Shown: positions 1-8,002 of the stretch, one piece after another
Layout of the letters: each line of letters starts with the position of its first letter
Numbering within the stretch: the first letter of the stretch is position 1
Assembly (NCBI GenBank): GCA_031266955.1
Contig: JAISAA010000105.1
Coordinates: forward strand, 1 to 19,646
Source of the DNA: Oscillospiraceae bacterium
Lineage (GTDB): Bacteria > Bacillota > Clostridia > Oscillospirales > Oscillospiraceae
DNA length: 19,646 bases
Direction of reading: 5' to 3'
The notes under the pieces: model-generated
The model's input: the letters and a program-made list of their open reading frames with translations, nothing else
Told to the model about the DNA's origin: nothing
Databases searched by the model: none
Translations under genes and position numbers: made by a program

Positions 1-1
1 A

Positions 2-3000
2 ACAGATAAAAACGAAACGGTTACGACGTATACGTACGACGAAAACAACAACTGCGTATCAAGCACCGACAGTCAAGATAAAACTACGGCATACGAATAC
101 GACGACGTCGGGCGTCTGATAAAAGTCACGCCGCCGGACGGCGAAGCCACCGTTATGTCGTACAACGAACAGGGCAAGCTCAGCAGCGAAACAACACCGC
201 TTGGCTTTGAGACAAAGTACGAGTATAACTCTGCGGGCTATATGACCGCGATGATCGACCCGCTGAACAACCGCACGAAATATACGGTTGACGCCAACGG
301 TCGCACGACGAAGATGACCGACGCGCTCGACAATGAAACCCTCTATACGTACGACACCGCCGGAAATCTCAAAACCTCGACCGACCCGCTCGGACGCGTC
401 ACGGAATATACGTACGACAGCGAAAACCACCTGCTCAGCGAGACCGACCCGAATACCGGCGCCGTCACATACGTATACGACGACGACGGACGCGTACAAT
501 CGATGACGGACGCGCTCGGCAGCAAGTGGACGTACGGCTACAACAACGACGGCTGGCAAACTGAGCTCACAGACCCGTTTAATAACAGTCTGACCGGAAC
601 CTATGACTCCAACGGCAATATGCTCACATCCAAGGACGCGCGCGACGGCGTGACGACCTTCGAGTACAACACAGACGGTCTCGTCGTGAAAGCCACAAAC
701 CCAATGAAAGGCGTACGTAAATTCTCCTACGACAACAACGGCAATGTGATTTCAGCGACCGATGAAAATGAAAATACGTGGATATATACCTATGACAATA
801 AAAACAACCTGACGAGCGCAAAAGACCCGCTTGATAAAACTACGACTTACGCCTACGACGACTCGGGCCGCCTGACCGAAATAAAATCCGCGTCGAACGT
901 CACACAAACCTTCGCCTACGACCTCGACGGGCGCGTCACCAAGAGCATTGACGGCGAAGGCAATATCACACAATACGGCTACGACAAGCTGGCGCGGCTG
1001 ACGAAAGTCACATATGCCGACGAGACTTTTATCGCCTACGAATACGACGCGCTCGGGCGTATGACAAAATACACCGACGCGGCGGGAAATGAAACAACGT
1101 ACGACTACGACGCGGCGGGACAGCTCACAAAATATACCGACGCGCTCGGCAACGAGACGGCGTACTTCTACGACAAAAACGGCAACCTGAAAAGCGTCAC
1201 GGACGCTCTCGAAAACGAAACGCAATACGAATACGACAAAAACAACAACGTCACAAAAATCACGGACGCTCTCGCGCAGACGACGGATTACACATACGAC
1301 ATACTAAACCGCCTAATCTCCGCAAAAGACGCGAACGGCGGCGTCACGGAATATGTATACGACAAAAACAGCAATCTCACAACGCTCACAAATCCGGACG
1401 GCGGCGTTCTCACGTACACTTACGACGCTAACAACCGCCTGATAACGGCAAGCGACGGCTACGGCGAATCGGGATCGAAGCTCGGCTACGACGACGCCGG
1501 CAACATAACGAGCATCCAAGACCCGCTCGGCAACACCACCGACCTGACCTACGACAAGCTGGGCCGCAACACGGCGGTAACTACGCCGGACGGCGGCATG
1601 ATCACATACTCATACGACGACGACGGCCGCGTTACAAAGGTAACGCAGAAGCTCGACGACGAAGCGAGCGCCGTCACGGAATACACTTACGACAAAAACA
1701 ACAGGATCGTAAAAATTGAGGACGCGCTCAAGCACAGCCGCACGGTGACGTACAACTCGGTCGGGCAGCTCGAATCGGAAACAGACGAAAACGGAAACAC
1801 ATCACACTATAAATATGACGCCAACGGCAGCCTCATAAAATACACAGACCCGACCGGCAGCTTCACAGAATACGGCTACGACGAGCTCGGACGCCTGATA
1901 TCCGAGACGGCGCCGCGCAGCGGCGGGGCCGCGAGCACTACCACATACGCCTACGACAAGCTCAGCCGCGTAACGGCAATAACCGACGCGTTGAGCCGAA
2001 AAACGACGCTCGCGTATGACACGTTAGGGCGGATCAATACCGTCACCGACGCCAAGGGCGGTGTGACGCGCTATGACTACGACAAGCTCGGCAACATAGT
2101 AAAGACGACGGACGCGCTCGGAAACATCTCCGCTTTCGAGTATGACGCGATGAGCCGCCTGACAAAAGCGACGACGCCGGGCGGCGCGGCGACGCTGTAT
2201 ACTTACGACAGCCGGGGGCTCATAACAAAAATAGTGGACGCGTCGCGCGGCGAAATAACGGCGGAATATGACGCGAACGGCAATTTAACTAAAGAGACGG
2301 ATGGAAACGGCAATATAACGGAGCACAAATATGACTCCGTAAACCGCGTCTTAAAGACGACCTACGGCGTCGGAAGCGACGGCGCGAAATCCGTAACCTA
2401 CGCCTACAACGCGGCGGGCCGGCTTGTCGAGCTCGAAGATTGGACGGGCAAAACAAAGCTGCAAAGCGATTTGCTCGGACGCCTTACAAAAGTCACCGAC
2501 CCGCAAGCTCGCGTCACGGAATATACGTGGGACAACGCCGGAAACCGCGCGTCGATCAAGTCCCCGGACGGCAACACGGTCACAACTTACGCCTACAACG
2601 CGAATAATCAGCTTGTCTCCGCCACGACAGGCAGCGAGACTACGAGCTACACCTACGACGGCGCGACGCGATTGAGCGGCGTAACGCTCCCGAACGGCGA
2701 GGAAACGCGCTATGTCTACGACGTGCTCGGTCAAAAGACGTCAGAGCAGCACAGCAAAGGCGGCGTCAATGTGCGCAACTACGCGTACTACTACGATGAG
2801 CTCGGGCGTCTCACATCGGAGACAAGCAATAACATAGGCGTCGGGATTCCCCAAATGCCGCAGGAAACGGCGGAATACCGCTACGACGCCCTCGGCAGAC
2901 TTTCGCAGTACAAGGGCAAAAACGGAGAGAAAACTGACTACACCTACGACGCGACGGGCAATCTGCTTCGTGAAATATCCTCGCTCAGCGGCGAAACCGC

Positions 3001-4867
3001 GTACGGCTACAACGCGAAAAACCAACTGATCACCAAGACGGCGCCTGACGGAGCCCACGCGTTCACCTATGACAACTCCGGCAAGCTCATCAAGGAAACT
3101 CTGAACGGTGATACAATAAAAGCCCTCGAATACGACATAACCGGGCGTTTCGTTTACGGAGAAAACGCCGCCGGCGAGACCACAGAATACGCCTACAACG
3201 GTCTCGGCTACCGCGTCGGCAGCACGGTCACGCGCGCAAATCCGAATACCGCCTACTCCGACAGCGCAAACAGCGGCGGCTCGGCGCACATCGGAAGCGT
3301 GGAGGACACCATAACCGCGTGGGACGACGCCGGCTTCTACACGTGCTTCGACGCCTCTGGCAAGGCGCGACAGAACGAAATTTCGGTTGAAATAAAAACT
3401 TACGTTCAGGACTTTACATCGGGCGGCTTACGTGATATACTCATAAGCGTCGAAGGGCTCTACGACCAGACGCTGACCTACGGACTCGACCTGATTTCCG
3501 TGACGACGGTTGCAAACGCCGACGCGGAACCGAGCGTCCAGCTTTCGGCGTCAAAAACGCTCCCGCAGGTTTACGCGCACAGCAACCGCCTCGGCGGCGT
3601 CAGCTATCTCACCGACACGGACGGCAAGCTTGTCAGCTACAACGAGTTTGACGCGTGGGGCAACGCGTACACGGCGCAGCCGGAGGACGCAAACTACAGC
3701 GGGCTCGGCGTACTCACCGGCTTTACCGGGTACACTTGGGACGCCGTGCTTGAGGTGTATTTCGCGCAAGCGCGGCTGTACGACGCCGGCAACAAACGCT
3801 TCGCGCAAACCGACCCCGTCGGCGGAAGCATTGTAACTCCCCTGTCGCTGAATCCTTACCTCTATTGCCAAAACGATCCGGTTGATTATATCGATCCCAC
3901 CGGGAAATATATGCCCGGCGATGAAAGCCTTTCCACACAAAAACAAGCGGAAATTGCCCTTCTTCAAACGAAATGGGATGCCGCTAACGCCAAAGGTGAT
4001 ACGGCAACAATGAACAGCCTGCACCAGCAGGCTAATGGTGTTCGCAGCAGAGACGATTCAAGTCCGGCACCGAAAACTCCAAATAGCACAAGCAGCGGCA
4101 ACACAAACTCAGGCACGAATTCGGCGACATATCAGCAAGTGCAAGCTGTAACCGCCGCTTGGCCTCCGACGCCTTACAAAATTTTAGTACAGGAAATCGC
4201 TAAGGTCGCGCCTTCACTGTCCTTAGCCGAAGTTTTCACAACTGCTGCAAATTGGACAGGTTTTGTAAACGGACTGTCGTCACCGGGAGAGATACACGCT
4301 GCTGTGCAGAACGATATTATTCGAGAGAATCCAGATATGGGACTCCTAAGAGAGCAACCAATAAATCTTCCCAACGGTAAGACCGGCAGAGCAGATTTAC
4401 TTCGTAGCAACACTCTCAACGCCACAATTTGGGAGATAAAATCTATTACACCTTCTGAAATTACAAAAGGCGTTAAGCAAATACAGAATTATGCTACCGG
4501 GCTCTGGCGCGATATCCCAGTAGAAATCGGTCGTAATGAAATACCCTCAAATGTTTTTCTGTACACAAGTTCCAAGACCGGAAACAGTTATAGCGTTGAG
4601 TATACCTACTATTATAGCGGTGTAATTGGATATTCATATAATCGGTTAGAAAAACAGAATCAGCCCGCTGCCATTCCCGCGCCAACCCCGCGAGAAGAAG
4701 ATACTGTCTCATCAAAAACGGAAGAACAGCGTTCAGGTCAATCGGCTCCGGGCTTTGCATCTGGACCGAGCTTACAGGACATTATAACTGCTATTCCAAA
4801 CACAGGGGATAATACGCCGCAATGGGTTGCAGATATATTCCTATGGTTAGACAATTCGTTCAATTAA
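2..4867 (+). CDS. RHS/YD-repeat polymorphic toxin with C-terminal PD-(D/E)XK-like nuclease tip (5' partial)
   Basis: The reading frame is open from base 2, so the N-terminus, any secretion signal and the true start lie outside the window; about 1621 residues are visible. Bases 20 to about 3230 encode dozens of roughly 20-residue YD repeats (YTYD..GNLT..TD), which in RHS/WapA proteins wrap into a shell around the toxin tip. A conserved RHS core follows (about 3570-3910), with NRLGGVSYLTD, EFDAWGN, TGFTGYTWD, ARLYD and the boundary motif NPYLYCQNDPVDYIDPTG. The variable tip then contains IHAAVQND, GRADLL (Asp codon at 4394) and WEIKS (Glu 4433, Lys 4439), the D...ExK spacing of PD-(D/E)XK nucleases, so DNA cleavage in a rival cell is the likely activity. 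Unusually, a Pro/Ser-rich linker and a conserved tail (PSLQDIITAIPNTGD) follow the nuclease. Base composition becomes AT-richer after about 3900. The RHS assignment is secure; the nuclease assignment rests on motif spacing only. Confidence 0.93.
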   Translation, partial: TDKNETVTTYTYDENNNCVSSTDSQDKTTAYEYDDVGRLIKVTPPDGEATVMSYNEQGKLSSETTPLGFETKYEYNSAGYMTAMIDPLNNRTKYTVDANGRTTKMTDALDNETLYTYDTAGNLKTSTDPLGRVTEYTYDSENHLLSETDPNTGAVTYVYDDDGRVQSMTDALGSKWTYGYNNDGWQTELTDPFNNSLTGTYDSNGNMLTSKDARDGVTTFEYNTDGLVVKATNPMKGVRKFSYDNNGNVISATDENENTWIYTYDNKNNLTSAKDPLDKTTTYAYDDSGRLTEIKSASNVTQTFAYDLDGRVTKSIDGEGNITQYGYDKLARLTKVTYADETFIAYEYDALGRMTKYTDAAGNETTYDYDAAGQLTKYTDALGNETAYFYDKNGNLKSVTDALENETQYEYDKNNNVTKITDALAQTTDYTYDILNRLISAKDANGGVTEYVYDKNSNLTTLTNPDGGVLTYTYDANNRLITASDGYGESGSKLGYDDAGNITSIQDPLGNTTDLTYDKLGRNTAVTTPDGGMITYSYDDDGRVTKVTQKLDDEASAVTEYTYDKNNRIVKIEDALKHSRTVTYNSVGQLESETDENGNTSHYKYDANGSLIKYTDPTGSFTEYGYDELGRLISETAPRSGGAASTTTYAYDKLSRVTAITDALSRKTTLAYDTLGRINTVTDAKGGVTRYDYDKLGNIVKTTDALGNISAFEYDAMSRLTKATTPGGAATLYTYDSRGLITKIVDASRGEITAEYDANGNLTKETDGNGNITEHKYDSVNRVLKTTYGVGSDGAKSVTYAYNAAGRLVELEDWTGKTKLQSDLLGRLTKVTDPQARVTEYTWDNAGNRASIKSPDGNTVTTYAYNANNQLVSATTGSETTSYTYDGATRLSGVTLPNGEETRYVYDVLGQKTSEQHSKGGVNVRNYAYYYDELGRLTSETSNNIGVGIPQMPQETAEYRYDALGRLSQYKGKNGEKTDYTYDATGNLLREISSLSGETAYGYNAKNQLITKTAPDGAHAFTYDNSGKLIKETLNGDTIKALEYDITGRFVYGENAAGETTEYAYNGLGYRVGSTVTRANPNTAYSDSANSGGSAHIGSVEDTITAWDDAGFYTCFDASGKARQNEISVEIKTYVQDFTSGGLRDILISVEGLYDQTLTYGLDLISVTTVANADAEPSVQLSASKTLPQVYAHSNRLGGVSYLTDTDGKLVSYNEFDAWGNAYTAQPEDANYSGLGVLTGFTGYTWDAVLEVYFAQARLYDAGNKRFAQTDPVGGSIVTPLSLNPYLYCQNDPVDYIDPTGKYMPGDESLSTQKQAEIALLQTKWDAANAKGDTATMNSLHQQANGVRSRDDSSPAPKTPNSTSSGNTNSGTNSATYQQVQAVTAAWPPTPYKILVQEIAKVAPSLSLAEVFTTAANWTGFVNGLSSPGEIHAAVQNDIIRENPDMGLLREQPINLPNGKTGRADLLRSNTLNATIWEIKSITPSEITKGVKQIQNYATGLWRDIPVEIGRNEIPSNVFLYTSSKTGNSYSVEYTYYYSGVIGYSYNRLEKQNQPAAIPAPTPREEDTVSSKTEEQRSGQSAPGFASGPSLQDIITAIPNTGDNTPQWVADIFLWLDNSFN
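20..3230 (+). repeat. YD (RHS) repeat array
   Basis: About 3.2 kb of degenerate in-frame repeats of roughly 60-66 bp encode units of the form YxYDxxGxLTxxTD. Phrases such as TDALGNET and YTYDANN recur with variations. DNA-level similarity between units (repeated cgacgcgctcgg and tacgactacgac strings) could support internal recombination, though no adjacent identical units were seen. The array is coding and is part of the RHS gene. Confidence 0.9.
4240..4650 (+). other. PD-(D/E)XK-like toxin domain of the RHS protein
   Basis: This part of the RHS gene encodes the predicted effector. A helix with EIHAAVQNDI is followed by LPNGKTGRADLL and then, about a dozen residues on, ATIWEIKS, then SEITKGVKQIQNYATGL. 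In restriction-like polymorphic-toxin domains the Asp of GRAD and the Glu and Lys of WEIK bind metal and catalyse phosphodiester cleavage, while the later helix has a Q..Y pattern. All these positions are intact here, so the domain is probably active. The exact Tox-REase subfamily cannot be named by eye. Confidence 0.7.
4727..4864 (+). repeat. Conserved RHS C-terminal tail, copy 1 (partner at 5916-6053)
   Basis: The last 45 or so residues of the RHS protein, running from QRSGQSAPGF to the stop, recur in the small ORF after the first immunity gene. Aligned by eye, 34 of 45 residues are identical, with PSLQDIITAIPNTGD unchanged. The DNA is also clearly alignable, with many third-position differences, so the copies are old rather than fresh duplicates. 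The segment lies after the nuclease domain, so it is not the RHS core and probably not the catalytic part. Confidence 0.85.
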
Positions 4868-4893
4868 GTAATCGCGAGGAAATATAATAATCT

Positions 4894-5844
4894 ATGGAAT
4901 ATTTTTTACAACAATACTTTGCCAGTGTTAAGAAAATAGTTGAACCGCTTGGTTTCAAGCGTGATAAGTGGTTGTTTGGTAGAGTCATAAATGATGTCTT
5001 TCAATGCTTTCATATCGATAGAATTATACGCTCAAAGAACTATGCAGATTGCAGAATACAGTTTGGAATAGAACCATTGTGTCGTAAAATCGACCACAAA
5101 ACATTGCAATACTTCCTAATATTAGAGCTTGGGCAGCCACTTGGCCGACAGCAATTGGATTGGTGGGATTATGACAGATCGTCAGAAATAAGTATGGACA
5201 ACTGCGTCAGTACAGTTGCTGAAGATATTCGTACTCGGTTAGTCCCACTTTTTGAGCAGGCAATAGATACAAAATCGGCATTGAAAGCTTTGTGCGCTTT
5301 GGAAAAGAATATTTGTGAAACAGTTTTCGCGCACTCGGATTCTGATGTGGATTTATATTGGAGTTCCGATAAAGATAAATTATATATGGCACTCAAACAT
5401 TCAAATTACGGCTATATTTTGCATGCATATGAAACAATAAGAACGCAGCCCAAACGGGAATTTGAGAATTTCAAGAATAAAATCGCAAATTCATATGGAT
5501 ATTCGAGCTTTGACCCTCAAAAATTTAACATGCCATCCGAAGTTGTAAACTCTATAAACATCCAAACTGCTGAAATAGAGCAAAGTTCGATGGAGCGAGT
5601 TTCCATTTATCGGATTTTTGTTGAAATGATAAACGCTCGAAGCAACAAAAAAACTATAGCACAGCTTAATCAGCAACTTGACGACTTATCAATTAAAAAT
5701 AACAAAGCAACAAAATATATCGATCATTTTATTTCTTTGATTTGCGAGAGAGACGACGAGCAAATCCGTAAACAGCTCGAAGAAAACGAAGCCTATTCCC
5801 GCGAACAATTGAAGCGCTTCATTGTCAAGAAAGCGTCAAGATGA
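4894..5844 (+). CDS. Putative immunity protein for the RHS nuclease tip, DUF4304-like N-terminus
   Basis: This 316-residue soluble protein begins 26 bases after the RHS stop, behind a modest AGGA site (4877-4880). That position is where polymorphic toxins carry their cognate immunity gene. The N-terminus (VEPLGFKRDKWLFGR, then a hydrophobic strand and CRIQFGIEPL) resembles the DUF4304 pattern of 'GFkr...R...d..q.f.i', a family often found beside toxins; this is recognition by eye, not a search. The C-terminus is charged and helical (DDEQIRKQLEENEAYSREQLKR). There is no signal peptide or membrane segment, consistent with cytoplasmic neutralisation. The gene is AT-rich compared with the RHS core and its ATGA stop overlaps the next ORF. 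A close paralog lies at 6077-7015. Which of the two neutralises the present toxin is an inference from position: the adjacent one is favoured. Confidence 0.72.
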   Translation: MEYFLQQYFASVKKIVEPLGFKRDKWLFGRVINDVFQCFHIDRIIRSKNYADCRIQFGIEPLCRKIDHKTLQYFLILELGQPLGRQQLDWWDYDRSSEISMDNCVSTVAEDIRTRLVPLFEQAIDTKSALKALCALEKNICETVFAHSDSDVDLYWSSDKDKLYMALKHSNYGYILHAYETIRTQPKREFENFKNKIANSYGYSSFDPQKFNMPSEVVNSINIQTAEIEQSSMERVSIYRIFVEMINARSNKKTIAQLNQQLDDLSIKNNKATKYIDHFISLICERDDEQIRKQLEENEAYSREQLKRFIVKKASR

Positions 5845-6056
5845 ATAAACGTCTATCAATTATTCCAACACCGGTTCAAAAAGAGGAGAACTCTACTGCG
5901 TCACAGCCGGATACGCAGCGTGCAGGACAATCAGTCCCGGGATTTGCAACCGTGCCAAGTTTACAGGATATTATAACCGCTATTCCAAACACGGGAGACG
6001 ATACTCCTCAATGGGCTGCGGATATATTCATGTGGCTCGAAAGCCATTTGGGCTGA
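5841..6056 (+). CDS. Orphan RHS C-terminal tail ORF (remnant of a displaced toxin tip)
   Basis: This 71-codon ORF starts at an ATG overlapping the stop of the first immunity gene (ATGA at 5841-5844), so translational coupling is possible; no separate Shine-Dalgarno is seen. After about 25 residues including a Pro/Glu/Ser linker (PTPVQKEENSTASQ), it matches the tail of the RHS protein, 34 of 45 residues by eye, ending QWAADIFMWLESHLG. Even the linker resembles the PAPTPREED linker of the RHS protein. It has no nuclease motif. The simplest reading is that it is the last piece of an older RHS tip whose toxin domain was lost while its tail and immunity gene stayed. A functional stand-alone peptide, perhaps a tail-binding or chaperone-like piece, is possible, since the frame is intact. 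It is followed 20 bases later by the second immunity gene. Confidence 0.6.
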   Translation: MNKRLSIIPTPVQKEENSTASQPDTQRAGQSVPGFATVPSLQDIITAIPNTGDDTPQWAADIFMWLESHLG

Positions 6057-6076
6057 TGCGGTTCAGGAGAAAAGTC

Positions 6077-7015
6077 ATGGAGTACTTTGTGCAGCAATGT
6101 TTCACACGAATTAAGGCAATAGTTGAACCATTAGGTTTTAAGCGAGACAAAAAGCTGTTTGGGCGCATTATAAATGATGTTTGGCAGAGTTTTTATATTG
6201 ATATAATTAACCGCACGAAAGATTATGCCGTATGCAGAGTAGGATTTGAAATAAGCCCGCTATGCAGAAAACTTGAATATCAATGGATTTTCAATACTTG
6301 GGTACTTGAGCTCGGGGAACCACTTGGTCGTCAACAACGGGATTACTGGGACTACAGCAGAACATCAGAAGAGAGTGTAAATAGCTGCATTGATATAATC
6401 ATCGAAAATATAAGCGTTCGCTTAATTCCTCTCTTTGAGCAAGCAATAGATTCAAAAATGGCATTGAACGCCTTATGTTCTGTGGAAAGAAAAATCTGCG
6501 AATCGATTTTCAAGACCCCTGATATTGACGTGTACTGGACGTATGATAATAATAAATTATATATGGCACTTAAACACGAGGACTACAATTTCATTTTGCA
6601 CACGCATGAAATGGAAATATTAATTGAGAAGATGTCATTAGAGAGCAACAGGCAAAGCGCAATAGAGCACTATGGGTATCCGAGTTTTGAACCGGAAAAA
6701 TATAATATACCTCCCATAGTCGTTAAAAATATACGTGATAAAATAGCGGAGTATGAAAAAAAAGCGAGCAAACGAATAAGCCACAACCAAACGTTTATTG
6801 ATATACTCAAAGCCCGAAATAATAAAGAAGTCCAGTGGGAGCTTTACCGGCAGTTGAACGACCGTGCTGAAAAGGATGGCAAACCACAATTGCATCCTCA
6901 AGACATTATCAAGCTGATTTGTGAACAGGACGAACCTCAAATCCGCAAACAGCTCGAAGAAAATGAAGCTTACTCCCGCGAGCAGTTGAAACGCTTCATT
7001 GTACAAAAGCATTGA
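6077..7015 (+). CDS. Second putative immunity protein, paralog of the 4894-5844 gene
   Basis: The 312-residue reading starts at ATG 6077, chosen because AGGAGA (6065-6070) sits six bases upstream and because the protein then aligns from residue 1 with its paralog (MEYFVQQCF...VEPLGFKRDKKLFGR against MEYFLQQYF...VEPLGFKRDKWLFGR). An upstream in-frame start at 6011 would overlap the tail ORF and has no such support. The two proteins share LFEQAID, KLYMALKH and the terminal IRKQLEENEAYSREQLKRF block, with clear divergence in the middle. No membrane segment or signal peptide is seen. By position it probably belonged to the toxin whose tail survives at 5841-6056, so it may be an orphan immunity gene protecting against siblings that deploy the older tip. 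It is AT-rich like its paralog. The family assignment (DUF4304-like) is tentative. Confidence 0.7.
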   Translation: MEYFVQQCFTRIKAIVEPLGFKRDKKLFGRIINDVWQSFYIDIINRTKDYAVCRVGFEISPLCRKLEYQWIFNTWVLELGEPLGRQQRDYWDYSRTSEESVNSCIDIIIENISVRLIPLFEQAIDSKMALNALCSVERKICESIFKTPDIDVYWTYDNNKLYMALKHEDYNFILHTHEMEILIEKMSLESNRQSAIEHYGYPSFEPEKYNIPPIVVKNIRDKIAEYEKKASKRISHNQTFIDILKARNNKEVQWELYRQLNDRAEKDGKPQLHPQDIIKLICEQDEPQIRKQLEENEAYSREQLKRFIVQKH

Positions 7016-7030
7016 AATGAATTTGAGTTA

Positions 7031-7740
7031 ACTATTACACTGCTCGCTTCGACGCCTCCGGCAAGGCCCGGCAGGATGAAATTTCGGTTGAAATAAAAAC
7101 TCATGTGGGAGTGCCCCAAGTGCGGATTCGGAAAAAATCTAATGCGGCGAACGTGTCACTCTTATCGCGGGCGTTTCTGATGTGCTCTGGGATAACCCAC
7201 ATCAATTTTCTTGTCCACTCCATTTTTGGGAACGAGGGCGCGGCGTGCCGCGCCCCTACGGCGGGGATTTGGGCTTTGGCGGCGCGCGCCGCGCGCGTCC
7301 CCCGTAGGGGCGCAGCACGCTGCGCCCGCGTAATATAAATAACGCCTTTCTTTATTGAACCTTTTCCGAATCCGCGCTTGGGGCACTCCCACTCATGTTC
7401 AGGACTTTACAAGCGGCGGCTTACGTGATATACTCATAAACGTCGAAGGGCTCTACGACCAGACTCTGACCTACGGACTCGAATTGATTTCCGTGACGAC
7501 GGTTGCAAACGCCGGCGCGGAACCGAGCGTCCAGCTTGCGGCGTCAGCTATCTTACGGATTCAAACGGCAAGCTCGTAACCTACAACGAATTTGACGCTT
7601 GGGGGAATTATACATCACAGCCGGAGGACGCGAATTATTCCGAGCTCGGCGTGCTCACCGGCTTTACCGGGTACACTTCGCCGTGCTTGAAGTGCATTTC
7701 GCGCAAGCGCGGCTGTACGACAGCGCGAGCAAAAGGAAGA
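7031..7740 (+). pseudogene. Decayed duplicate of the RHS core, interrupted by a MITE
   Basis: The DNA from about 7031 matches the RHS gene from about 3330 to 3783: FDASGKARQDEISVEIKT, then (after the inserted element) VQDFTSGGLRDILI, EGLYDQTLTYGLELISVTTV, NEFDAWGN-like text, TGFTGYT and ARLYD. It is clearly inactive. It lacks a start, is split by the 286-bp element at 7106-7391, has a 49-bp frameshifting deletion relative to the intact copy at about 7540 and a 4-bp deletion at about 7679 (ggga missing in the tgggacgcc context). Similarity stops near 7740, just before the part that would specify the DPTG boundary and tip. It is probably a displaced 3' end of an older RHS allele and gives sequence homology for tip exchange. 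Confidence 0.88.
7106..7391. mobile_element. 286-bp MITE-like non-autonomous element
   Basis: The element begins TGGGAGTGCCCC and ends with its inverse complement. The terminal inverted repeats (7106-7135 and 7362-7391) match at 29 of 30 positions. It is flanked by the 6-bp direct repeat CTCATG (7100-7105 and 7392-7397), and removing element plus one repeat restores the RHS-like sequence found intact at about 3399-3406, which proves insertion. There is no transposase. Inside are two perfect 9-bp hairpins, GGGCGCGGC/GCCGCGCCC (7236-7255) and GGGCGCAGC/GCTGCGCCC (7308-7327), which are also inverted copies of one another. The transposase family that moves it cannot be named from the sequence. 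Confidence 0.9.
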
Positions 7741-7864
7741 CAACGGCAACAAAAAATAAAATCCGGAAACGCTCCGGGAACCGGGATATATTTACCGCAG
7801 CAAAACGCCGTCCGGCAGACATTTATATTTTTCCCGTCCTCGCGTGTTACTTTCCGGAAAAACG

Positions 7865-8002
7865 ATGTATACTAAGGTAGTAACGGCGAAAATCGCGGAC
7901 GATTCCGGGCGCTGGACAGTCGTCACAGCGCATATGACTCAAAGGATCGGAGCAAATAAGGAGGATTTGATTTATGACGCAATATCAAAAACCATACTAT
8001 GA
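7865..8002 (+). pseudogene. Possible toxin-gene remnant upstream of the DUF2283 gene
   Basis: A 45-codon frame reads KVVTAKIADDSGRWTVVTAHMTQRI and ends at 8002, overlapping the start of the DUF2283 gene by 29 bases in another frame. The strand-turn-strand text ending in VVTAH is like the C-terminal end of small RelE/DUF4258-type toxins, which are known neighbours of DUF2283 proteins. It lacks an N-terminal half and a convincing ribosome site, so it reads as a 3' remnant. The stretch 7741-7864 before it holds nothing else recognisable. The assignment is inference. Confidence 0.3.

Noticed and set aside
20..3230. Regular repeats as a CRISPR-like or satellite array
   Set aside because: Units are in frame, degenerate at DNA level, contiguous with no spacer pattern, and translate to YD repeats.
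6011..6076. Earlier in-frame start for the second immunity gene
   Set aside because: It lacks a ribosome site and overlaps the tail ORF; the start at 6077 has AGGAGA and aligns with the paralog's N-terminus.
7599..7880. Frames over the RHS pseudogene tail and the following stretch
   Set aside because: They join frameshifted RHS core text to unrelated sequence and have no ribosome site.
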